A stretch of DNA of 64,000 bases from JAMLHH01 sp035515235 (lineage in GTDB: Bacteria; Bacteroidota; Bacteroidia; Chitinophagales; JADIYW01), in NCBI GenBank assembly GCA_035515235.1, contig DATJBS010000054.1, positions 66,985 through 130,984 of the forward strand. The letters are read 5' to 3'. Both the position numbers and the translations under genes were made by a program. Positions 45,772 through 53,947 of the stretch are shown one piece after another. The notes beneath the pieces are model-generated. The model saw only the letters and a program-made list of their open reading frames with translations. It was not told the DNA's origin and did no database searches. Position 1 is the stretch's first letter, and every line of letters begins with the position of its first letter.

Positions 45772-46542
45772 TTAATTCTTTTGCTTTAATGAACGTAAAA
45801 ATTCGTCTAATAGTTCATTGAATCGATTCGGCCTTTCCATCATAGCTGAATGTCCACAATTATTTATCCATGCTAACTTAGAATTTGGAATCAATTTGTG
45901 AAATTCTTCTGCAACGCTCGGTGGAGTGATTTCATCATTTTCTCCCCAGATTAAAAATACTGGGATGCTCAACCTTGCTAATTCTTGAGATAAATTATTT
46001 CTCACTGCTGATTTAGCAATTTTCAAAACTTTAGTGGCTTTAGCTCTATCATTTACAATTTCGAATACTTCATCAACTATTTCCTTAGTAGCTAATAGAG
46101 GATTATAAAAAGTCTTTTGGGTCTTCTGTTGAATGTATTCATAATTTCCACGCTTTGGAATTTCTTGAGTAGTTGAGTTTTTTTCAAATAAGCCTGAGCT
46201 CCCTGTCAAAACCAAAGCATTCACCCGATGCAAATGTTTTAAGGTGTATTCAATGCCTACATGACCGCCCAAAGAATTTCCAACTATGGTACATTTTTCA
46301 ATATTCAATATGTTCAATAAACTTTCTAGATATTGAACTAATCCGTCCACATTAGCTTCGTCTACAGATAGTTCTGCTAATGGGAAAAAAGGAACTATAG
46401 TTCTATGATTTTTGGAAAAATAATCTACAGTGTGCTGAAAATTTGCCAAGTTGCTGAATAATCCATGCAACATAACCAATACTTCCCCCTCTCCTTTATC
46501 TATATATTGATGGTTATCAAGATGAAAAATAGTTGTAGACAT
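45772..46542 (-). CDS. alpha/beta hydrolase
   Basis: 256 residues from the ATG at 46542 (MSTTIFHLDN), chosen over an in-frame ATG at 46599 because the first 19 residues of the longer form have no family character. The nucleophile elbow is GNSLGG with Ser90, the oxyanion loop is LHGLFSN, and the catalytic His is in NCGHSAMMERP near the end. IWGENDEITP supplies the Asp. The substrate is unknown. It is the first gene of the minus-strand envelope block. Confidence 0.86.
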   Translation of the reverse strand: MSTTIFHLDNHQYIDKGEGEVLVMLHGLFSNLANFQHTVDYFSKNHRTIVPFFPLAELSVDEANVDGLVQYLESLLNILNIEKCTIVGNSLGGHVGIEYTLKHLHRVNALVLTGSSGLFEKNSTTQEIPKRGNYEYIQQKTQKTFYNPLLATKEIVDEVFEIVNDRAKATKVLKIAKSAVRNNLSQELARLSIPVFLIWGENDEITPPSVAEEFHKLIPNSKLAWINNCGHSAMMERPNRFNELLDEFLRSLKQKN

Positions 46543-46712
46543 AATTTTTGTAAAAGATAAATGTACAGATACCGATTCAACTTGCTGAAATGAACTCATT
46601 AAATAAATATTAATACCATCTCACTTAAAATTATCTTTTTGACCTTTAAAATCAATTAATTGAAATAAAATTTTGAAATTGACCTGTTATTTGATTTCTC
46701 GACATTCTATAT

Positions 46713-47942
46713 ATGGTCTTAAACTATCTATGGGTACTCTTTTTCTTGGTATCCTTTCTTATTGCAATAATTAAACTGATTGCCGGTGATACTCAAGTCA
46801 TCACACAAATGGTCAACAGTACTTTTGATATGTCCAAAACAGCTTTTGAAATTTCTTTAGGATTAACTGGAGTGATGACATTATGGCTAGGATTAATGAA
46901 AGTCGGTGAAGCTGGTGGAGCTATTAAGGTAATTTCTAAAATAGTGGGTCCATTTTTTTCAAGATTATTTCCAGAAATCCCCAAAGACCACCCTGCTATG
47001 GGAAGTATCCTAATGAATTTCAGTGCAAATATGTTAGGCTTAGATAATGCTGCGACTCCATTAGGATTAAAAGCGATGAAAGAAATTCAAAGTCTTAATC
47101 CGACTCCTGAAAGAGCGAGTAATGCCATGATTATGTTTTTGACGATTAATACTGCTGGCTTGACGATTATCCCTGTGAGCATTTTAGCTTTTAGAACTCA
47201 AGCAGGAGCTGTAAATCCTACAGATATCTTTTTGCCATTATTGATTGCTACTTATGGTTCTTTGATTATCTCTGTGTTTATATTAGCATTGATACAAAAA
47301 ATCAATCTTTTGGATAAAGTATTGATAGCTTATTTCGTAGGAATATCAGGGTTTATCGGCGGACTAGTGTATATGATTCGATCTTTCCCATTAGAGAAGA
47401 TGAGCAAAGTCATTGACGTCTCTGGCAATTTAATCATCATGACTATTATTGTGATATTTATTGCTTTAGCTTTTTTCAAAAAGATCAATGTATACGAGAC
47501 ATTTATAGATGGAGCAAAAGAAGGATTTCAAGTTTCCATTACTATTATACCGTATTTAGTCGCGATGCTAGTCGGTATTGGACTTTTAAGAAGCTCTGGC
47601 ACTATGGATATCGTCACTCAGGGAATTTCTAGTTTAGTAGCCTGGCTTGGAATGGATACTTCATTTACAGATGCATTACCAGTAGCATTTATGAAGCCTT
47701 TTAGTGGTAGTGGAGCTAGAGGCTTGATGGTGGATGCTATGAATGAATATGGAGCTGATTCTTTTACTGGACGATTATCTTGTATTATGAATGGAGCTAC
47801 TGATACTACATTTTATATTTTGGCGCTCTATTTTGGTTCTGTTGGAGTCAAAAACACGAGATATGCTGCTGGCATTGGTTTACTAGCAGACTTTATTGGT
47901 GTAACATTCGCAATTACATTGGCTTATATCTTTTTTATGTGA
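46713..47942 (+). CDS. SpmA-SpmB fusion (nucleoside-recognition-domain membrane protein)
   Basis: 409 residues with about ten membrane segments. The first half (about 1-200) has the SpmA features SANMLGLDNAATPLGLKAM and FLTINTAGLTIIP. The second half (about 225-409) has the SpmB-like MKPFSGSGARGLMVDAM and CIMNGATDTTFYILALYFG. In spore formers SpmA and SpmB are separate proteins needed for spore core dehydration. Non-sporulating Bacteroidota carry this fused form, whose transport or gate function is not known. It is divergent from the envelope block and appears monocistronic. Confidence 0.85.
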   Translation: MVLNYLWVLFFLVSFLIAIIKLIAGDTQVITQMVNSTFDMSKTAFEISLGLTGVMTLWLGLMKVGEAGGAIKVISKIVGPFFSRLFPEIPKDHPAMGSILMNFSANMLGLDNAATPLGLKAMKEIQSLNPTPERASNAMIMFLTINTAGLTIIPVSILAFRTQAGAVNPTDIFLPLLIATYGSLIISVFILALIQKINLLDKVLIAYFVGISGFIGGLVYMIRSFPLEKMSKVIDVSGNLIIMTIIVIFIALAFFKKINVYETFIDGAKEGFQVSITIIPYLVAMLVGIGLLRSSGTMDIVTQGISSLVAWLGMDTSFTDALPVAFMKPFSGSGARGLMVDAMNEYGADSFTGRLSCIMNGATDTTFYILALYFGSVGVKNTRYAAGIGLLADFIGVTFAITLAYIFFM

Positions 47943-48167
47943 TTTTTAGACTACTGACCATAGACCACGAACGACCGTTTTAGTCCACAGACAATTGACA
48001 ATAGACGACTGTGTTTGATGGTAGATCGTATTAGTCTACAGACCTGGACTACAGACCACCATGTTTGACGATAAGACGAAAGACAGTAGACCGTTTTTGA
48101 AATAATCTACTTTCAACAGACCGCAGTGCTTGTTGAATTGGTATCAACACAAAAGAACTGTTTAATT
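47943..48167. repeat. GACC/ATAGAC-type dispersed repeats with a 51 bp unit
   Basis: It starts right at the SpmAB stop. Two units beginning TTAGTC(C/T)ACAGAC at 47980 and 48031 are 51 bp apart and each ends near TGTTTGA(T/C)G. The same phrase occurs at about 21449-21490. Loose heptamers such as CATAGAC lie at 47958-47975. No ORF is supported. Confidence 0.7.
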
Positions 48168-48430
48168 AAAAAACAGCCCGCTGATTACGAAGACTTGTCT
48201 TAAACATTAAGAAGTTAAGGTATTGTGGCAATGTAATAATGTGAAGAATTAGAACATTAAGAAAGCAAGTATGATAGAGAGTAAAAACAGCCTACTGATT
48301 ACGCAGACTTTTTTGAAACATTAAGAAGTTAAAGTATTGTGGCAATATAATAATGTGAAGAATTAGAGCATTAAGAAAGCAAGTATGCTGGAGTTAAAAA
48401 CAGCCCGCTGATTACGAAGATCTGTTCTAG
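48168..48430. repeat. tandem repeat, 113-114 bp unit, two full copies and a partial third
   Basis: Copies begin with AAAAACAGCC(C/T)(G/A)CTGATTACG at about 48169, 48283 and 48396; equivalent ACAGCC bases are at 48173, 48287 and 48400. Copies 1 and 2 align over their whole length with few changes. Copy 3 keeps only about the first 30 bp. The CTGATTAC core also resembles sequence at 55461-55500 read on the other strand, and AAACATTAAGAAGTTAAG is repeated inverted at 21632-21649. Confidence 0.85.
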
Positions 48431-48534
48431 CTTTTGAAACCTTAGCTCATTGCCACATTATTTCGTACTCCGTAATTTGAATTTCGCAATTTGAAATTAT
48501 ATCATCTCTCTAAAATCATCATTCATCTAAAAAG

Positions 48535-48565
48535 AAACAGGCTACCCGTTATGGATAGCCTGTTT
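48535..48565 (-). terminator. rho-independent terminator of the T9SS surface-protein gene
   Basis: A perfect 10 bp stem (AAACAGGCTA against TAGCCTGTTT) with an 11-base loop, followed on the minus strand by CTTTTT. It lies 22 bp after the stop of the surface-protein gene. The other strand also has a short T-run, so it may work both ways. Confidence 0.85.
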
Positions 48566-48587
48566 GCTTTTAAAAAATTAAACAATC

Positions 48588-51500
48588 TTATTTCACAATC
48601 GAGAATGGATAAGTTTCCACTTGTTTGTTATTTGAATTGATTTGTAAGAAATAAGTGCCATTAGGAATATTGCTTAAATCGATTTGATTGTTAGCATCTA
48701 CTTGAGAGATTGTTCTAATTCTCTTACCAGAAACATCTATAATTGTTAATTGAGCTTTTTGTAAATCCTTGAAGCTTAAATTGACATTTAGAATGTTTTG
48801 AGCTGGCACTGGGAATATTTTCACAGTAGCAGTAGAACATTTGGTACCATCCACAGAGATGATTTTGTGATATTCAGCTGTACCGTCAAAATCAACTTGT
48901 TTTAATCTGTAGTAGTTGATGCCATTTGATATATCATTATCTACAAACTGATAATCTACTCTTGTATTGCAATTTCCATTACCATCTACTTTACCAATCG
49001 TATTCCACTCATAGCTATTGCTGCTTCTCTGTATTTCGAAGAAGTCGTTATTCATCTCAGAAGCAGTTGCCCATTCTAATACTACATCACAACCTTGCGC
49101 TTGAGCAGTAAAGTATAATAACTCTACCGGTAGTGCATTATCAGTCAAGATGGTATAAGGTGCAGGTGCACTCCAGAAACCAGCGGCATCTACTATGGAA
49201 TACTCAAATCCTACAGGATTCCCACTTAAAACGCCTCCAGTAGTGTCTCCCATTCCGGTTCCTTCCTTAGCATAAATCATCAGTAAAGCAGGATCATAGT
49301 TTGGAATACTATCACCAACTTGTAAAGCGCGAACTCCTGTCTCTCCACCATAGTTATAGAACAAAACAGTAGAAGGATAAATGCTATTCACTTTAAAAGT
49401 AGTACCTAAATTACAGCTTTCGCTATCTGGACAATCTTCTGGATCTGATCCAGTTAATAATCCATTATGAGTATATCCACTCAAGTTCTCATCTGAGGTA
49501 GGAATATAGAAATAACGCTCTGTAGGAGAACTTAGATCTGGATAACCTGTTGGAGCTCCTTCTGTAAATGCTTGATGAGGAAGTACATAAGTCTTTTCAT
49601 CAGCAAAAGGTAATCTATTGTAACCAAAATTTACATTTGTAACGTCATTCACAGCATTACCTGGGATAACTTCTATGAGATGATGGCTGTTGATATTTCC
49701 AGTGCCCGATAGATTGTTTTGACCATAATGCACACCCATGAATTTCCATTTATACGCATCACCGTCTTCTATGTCGTTCATGTTATTATTATCATATGAG
49801 TAATCGCCATTTATTGCAATTTGCTTGTTACTGATAGCTACTTGGTAGGTTTTAAAGGTAACATCATTAAATGCATATTCACCAGATGCGCTTACAGGTT
49901 GACGATGTGTGACTTTACCAGTAGTGGGATCTATTAGGTATGCATATAAAGCTCCGTCAATATCATTAATAGGATTGCCATCAACCATATTATTTACTAA
50001 TCCATTTGAATCATTAAATACCTTTCCTGATATACTAAATTGATTACGGCTGACATAGAAATTATCTAAGTAAAAGTCATTCCCAACAACAGCTCCAGTG
50101 CCTAAATAATAATATATTGCATAGTTACCAGTAGCTGTGGGAGTGTAAGTTGCATTTAAATTCACCCAACTATTGTGTGGTCTATCAGATTCGTCGCCAT
50201 TACTTGGTGGAAGTGTCAATAAGCCTGTTTTAACTACATTAGAGTTTGATAAATTTACCAATTGATACTGTACTGTTACTTCTTTAAGGGCGTTAGATCC
50301 TTGAATGAATTTATTTGCATTTTTCCCATAAAAACCAACCGTATATTCCCTTCCTGAAACCAATTCAAATTGATCGGTAAACAGCAGATTAGTAGTACTA
50401 TTCCCCTCATTATTAGAACCATTTACTGCCAAAAACTGATCATTCCATTCTCCAGTTGTAGCTCCAAATGAACTTCTCCAACCTTGTTTTTGACCAAGAA
50501 TATGATCATTCAATAAATTTCTTGCTTCATCCCCTCTTTCAGTAACCAATGTGCCTAAAAAATCAGTTACTACATAGGATCGCTCTTCCCACAATATACC
50601 CTCATTATTAATATTACCATTTCCTGTGAAATCATGACCAACAAAGGACTGGGGAAAAGGCCAAGATCCTATCGTTTGCCTTCCTGGAATGGCATAACCA
50701 TTTACTGCTCTATATAACTCTGGATGGCTTGTATTTCTATTAAAAGTCCTTGCATTTGGATGATTAGCTAAATACTTATTGGTGTCCGTAGTCCCAAAAG
50801 TGCCATTTTGCTCATTGGTAATCAAGTTATTACTAACCATATTCTGAGGGATGGTGCCAGTTGCATACCTAAATCCGAAATCTAAATTCTGTGCATCCCT
50901 AGTATATGTAGGATATGTATTGCCATCTTTATTATGTGGATGAAAAATATAACTTCCATCATAAGTCGTTCTTGGGAAGCTCACACCACCTTGAACATTT
51001 CTTTCGGATACGATTTGCATGCCGGCAGGAGGATTGACAACAACGGCAAATACGCTTAGGTTGTCTAAATCAGTTCTGGAAAAAGAGTAATAACCATTAT
51101 TGTCAGTTGTAGTAGTAGCTTTTGCTGCACTGGAAGATAATTGTTTTAGATATACGGTTGCGTTCTCAATTAATTGATCACCAGCTCCAGGATTATAGTT
51201 CTCGCCATCCGTATAATTGGCATCCAGAAATATCCTCCCATTGATGGAGAAGTTTTCGAATAATTCAATTTCTGCTATTTCTACATTATAACTCGGGAAA
51301 CCTCCTACATTGTTGCGATTTACTACAAATCGATAATACCTGTAAGCAGTTGTATTAGTGCCAGCATTGAAGAGTTTCCTATCTGGATTTGCATCCCAAG
51401 TCATTCCTGATCTATTGTCGATACTTGTCCAGGTAGAATTATTATTACTACCTTCTAACTTCCATATTTTTGGCGTATAAGCAGGTGCAGAAAAAGGATG

Positions 51501-51761
51501 GGGGCTTATTGAATAACCTTGCAGAACTTTTTGGCTACCTAAATCATATGTGAAAGTCATTGGAGTATTACTGCTCGCACCACCAAAAACTGTATTTGGG
51601 TCATTATCTTTCAAAACATTCGGATTGCCAGATGCACCTGACACTGATATTGTTGCGTTTCCTGAAATGTCTTGCAATGCTTGTGCTTTAGCATACTTAA
51701 TATTAAAGCACGAAGTGCTAAAAAGTAAAATCGGTAAAAATAATTGTAGAAATCTTTTCAT
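48588..51761 (-). CDS. large surface protein with F5/8-type C domain, SdrD-like modules and T9SS type A sorting domain
   Basis: 1057 residues. The signal peptide is cleaved near AKAQA (26). A discoidin-like F5/8 type C domain (about 30-170, KVLQGYSISPHPF, WKLEGSNNNSTWTSIDN, YRFVVNRNNVGG) is followed by an SdrD-like beta-sandwich (about 173-297, INGRIFLDANYTDGEN). A middle region resembles carbohydrate-binding lectin folds (about 310-590), with a second SdrD-like unit near 595-720. The C-terminal T9SS type A sorting domain is about 983-1057 (KIFPVPAQNILNVNLS, GTYFLQI). It should be exported and fixed to the surface, probably as an adhesin. It is transcribed alone, divergent from the two-component genes. 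Confidence 0.85.
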   Translation of the reverse strand: MKRFLQLFLPILLFSTSCFNIKYAKAQALQDISGNATISVSGASGNPNVLKDNDPNTVFGGASSNTPMTFTYDLGSQKVLQGYSISPHPFSAPAYTPKIWKLEGSNNNSTWTSIDNRSGMTWDANPDRKLFNAGTNTTAYRYYRFVVNRNNVGGFPSYNVEIAEIELFENFSINGRIFLDANYTDGENYNPGAGDQLIENATVYLKQLSSSAAKATTTTDNNGYYSFSRTDLDNLSVFAVVVNPPAGMQIVSERNVQGGVSFPRTTYDGSYIFHPHNKDGNTYPTYTRDAQNLDFGFRYATGTIPQNMVSNNLITNEQNGTFGTTDTNKYLANHPNARTFNRNTSHPELYRAVNGYAIPGRQTIGSWPFPQSFVGHDFTGNGNINNEGILWEERSYVVTDFLGTLVTERGDEARNLLNDHILGQKQGWRSSFGATTGEWNDQFLAVNGSNNEGNSTTNLLFTDQFELVSGREYTVGFYGKNANKFIQGSNALKEVTVQYQLVNLSNSNVVKTGLLTLPPSNGDESDRPHNSWVNLNATYTPTATGNYAIYYYLGTGAVVGNDFYLDNFYVSRNQFSISGKVFNDSNGLVNNMVDGNPINDIDGALYAYLIDPTTGKVTHRQPVSASGEYAFNDVTFKTYQVAISNKQIAINGDYSYDNNNMNDIEDGDAYKWKFMGVHYGQNNLSGTGNINSHHLIEVIPGNAVNDVTNVNFGYNRLPFADEKTYVLPHQAFTEGAPTGYPDLSSPTERYFYIPTSDENLSGYTHNGLLTGSDPEDCPDSESCNLGTTFKVNSIYPSTVLFYNYGGETGVRALQVGDSIPNYDPALLMIYAKEGTGMGDTTGGVLSGNPVGFEYSIVDAAGFWSAPAPYTILTDNALPVELLYFTAQAQGCDVVLEWATASEMNNDFFEIQRSSNSYEWNTIGKVDGNGNCNTRVDYQFVDNDISNGINYYRLKQVDFDGTAEYHKIISVDGTKCSTATVKIFPVPAQNILNVNLSFKDLQKAQLTIIDVSGKRIRTISQVDANNQIDLSNIPNGTYFLQINSNNKQVETYPFSIVK

Positions 51762-52086
51762 AGCTAATACATTTAATCATTAATTATCCAAAACTACTGT
51801 GTAAAAAAGCCGAAAACTACTGGAAAGTGCCGAATCAGCAGTATCAAAAGTTGAAACGGACAAAACCAAAGTTGAAACATATCCCAACCTATCTCACTAA
51901 TGGCATGCACAATACACACATAATACTTGATTAATACGTAGCTAACACAGAGGTGAGGATAGGGTAACCTAACGAGTATAAGAAGAGTGCTTATAGTCTA
52001 TAAATATCAAAAGTGATGGATGCTTACACTTTAAATTTCTTTATTATCTTTAATAAAAATAATACTCTCATAGTAAAGCAACTCTC
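51762..52086. other. divergent intergenic region between the surface protein and the LytTR regulator
   Basis: 325 bp. On the minus strand TAGTTTTG (51796-51789) is a possible -7 box for the surface protein, without a good -33 box. LytTR proteins usually bind paired short direct repeats about 21 bp apart; I looked for such a pair and did not find a convincing one. No small gene is evident. Confidence 0.4.
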
Positions 52087-52845
52087 ATGAATATTTTGAT
52101 TATTGAAGGCGAAATAAAAACAGCCAAGGAATTAAAAATTATGATTGAAAGCATTCGTCCACAATCTGAAGTTTATGCAGTAGCTTATTCACTTGCAGAA
52201 GCAGAGGAAATACTTTCTTCCGATAAGCAGCCTGACTTAATATTCTCGGACATACAATTAGGAGATGGATTGTGCTTTAAACTTTTCGAGCGCGTTTCCA
52301 TCAGTGCTCCTATTATATTTGTTACAGCTTATGACAAATACACTCTAAATGCATTCCACACTAATGGTATTGACTATTTGCTCAAGCCTGTACAAGAAGA
52401 AGATTTACAACAAAGCTTTCATAAATTAGATAACTTAACTCATCCAAAAGAAGCCATTGACTATTCAGTACTGAAAAGCTTATTAAAAAGTAAAAATGAA
52501 TCTTCTTTTTCTAAGAAAATGCTTGTTTATTATAAAGAAAAAATAATCCCTTTGGCTGTTGATGACATTGTTTTAATCAAAACTGAAAACAACAGACTAT
52601 TAGTGATGGACAAATCAAAAGAATCTTTTGTCCTCAATAAAAGTTTGGAAGAGATTATGGAGAAGCTGGATTCTCATATTTTTAATCGAGCTAATCGTCA
52701 ATATATTGTCAATAGACATTTTATTAAAAACATGGAGAACTTATCTAATAGAAAACTATTGATTACAATGGAGTTTTTTCCTAAAGAATTTATCCAAGTC
52801 AGTAAAGAACGTTTGATCTCCTTCTTGGAATGGGTGGAAAAATAA
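52087..52845 (+). CDS. LytTR-family response regulator with altered acidic pocket
   Basis: 252 residues: a receiver domain (about 1-118) and a LytTR DNA-binding domain (about 145-250, LVYYKEKIIPLAVDDIVLIKTENN-type start, given here as VDDIVLIKTENN, and FNRANRQYIVN). The phosphorylated residue is Asp55 (FSDIQLG), with Thr80 and Lys100 in place. The usual E/D-D-E triplet that holds Mg2+ reads Glu7-Gly8-Glu9 (IIEGE), so the second acidic residue is lost through one base change (GGC from GAC). Phosphorylation may be impaired. The cognate kinase gene follows after 41 bp and is broken. Confidence 0.88.
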   Translation: MNILIIEGEIKTAKELKIMIESIRPQSEVYAVAYSLAEAEEILSSDKQPDLIFSDIQLGDGLCFKLFERVSISAPIIFVTAYDKYTLNAFHTNGIDYLLKPVQEEDLQQSFHKLDNLTHPKEAIDYSVLKSLLKSKNESSFSKKMLVYYKEKIIPLAVDDIVLIKTENNRLLVMDKSKESFVLNKSLEEIMEKLDSHIFNRANRQYIVNRHFIKNMENLSNRKLLITMEFFPKEFIQVSKERLISFLEWVEK

Positions 52846-52886
52846 TAAGGAAAGATGGATGTATAATTTTATAAATTTATGGTCTC

Positions 52887-53903
52887 ATGACTTTTAAATT
52901 TCCCAAAGAGTATCATTTGTTACAAGGCTTTCTTTTTAGTCTTCTTTTGTCTCAATTTGCACTAGGTATTCGAGTGGAACAGGCTTATGATGAAGATATC
53001 AGAAATATAGTTGGTTCTCAGTTTTTTGTACTATTAATGTCTTTTTTAATTTGGATCAGCAATCAATTTTTCATTAAAAACAAAAAGGAATTTCTTAAAG
53101 GATTTCATATTTTATTAGGTATTCTTCTATTAGTTTTCTTTTACTATTTCAGCCCTTTTGAATATTATCCTCTTTTACCTTTAAAAAAAATTTCCTTACT
53201 TACCGCTCTTCCAAGTCTCTCTACTCGTGCCATTGTGATTTTCTTAGTGATGTATCCAGTACAGTATTATTTATTTAGAGATAAAAGAGTACAAACAGAA
53301 AAACTAAATATCGAACAACAAAAGCAAGAGGCATTACACCTTCGTTTGGCTTTTTTAGGGAAACAATTGGATCCTCATTTTCTGTTTAATTCCTTGTCAG
53401 TCTTGAGAGCAGGAACGCAGGATCAGTGGGTCAAGAATTATGTCAATAAATTAACTCAAGTTTATCGTTATTCTTTGCAACAAGATCATAATGAAGGTTT
53501 GTCTTTAGTAACTGAGGAAATTCAGTTTGTACATTCCTATTTGAGCTTATTTCAAGAGAGATTTGAGGAGGCATTAAATGTTCAAATATCTGTAGAAGGT
53601 ATTGACAAAGATGGCTATTTGCCTAGGCTTGCATTGCAGCTTTTGGTAGAGAATGCTCTTAAACATAATCAATTTACTTTGCAAAATCCTCTAAAACTAG
53701 AAATCTATAACGAGTGAAATGATATTTTATTAATCAAGAATAATATACATCCACATGCTCAATCAAATTATCAGAAAGAAAAATCAGGAATTGGATTGAA
53801 AAATTTAAAACAGAGATACAAACTATTGAAACGCAAAGAGATAGAAATTATTCAAGATCATCTACACTATATCGTAAAAATTCCTATAATCAAGAAGAAA
53901 TAA
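52887..53903 (+). pseudogene. LytS-like sensor histidine kinase with in-frame TGA
   Basis: The frame is intact to Glu276 and then meets TGA at 53715-53717. The same frame goes on for 61 more codons to TAA at 53901, and that part is clearly the rest of the kinase (IKNNIHPHAQ, then GIGLKNLKQRYKLL, then YIVKIP). Before the stop are four hydrophobic segments (about 13-130), the phosphoacceptor His164 (LDPHFLFNSL) and the N-box (LVENALKHN, 253-261). The truncated product lacks the ATP-binding G-box and should be inactive. GGA to TGA is the simplest origin. Recent decay is likely because the tail shows no other damage. Readthrough or a sequencing error are alternatives. Confidence 0.85.
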
Positions 53904-53947
53904 TGCCTTTTTGGTCAAAATTTATAATGGGATTTTCCTAGAATTAC

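Noticed and set aside
46713..47942. Evidence for sporulation
   Set aside because: SpmA/SpmB homologues are widespread outside spore formers, and no other sporulation gene is present.
48168..48430. CRISPR array or IS element
   Set aside because: The 113-114 bp units are contiguous without unique spacers, and there is no transposase or terminal inverted repeat.
53715..53717. Reading TGA as an amino acid (code reassignment or selenocysteine)
   Set aside because: TGA serves as a stop in other genes here, and no selenocysteine insertion structure or neighbouring sel genes are seen. A nonsense change is simpler.
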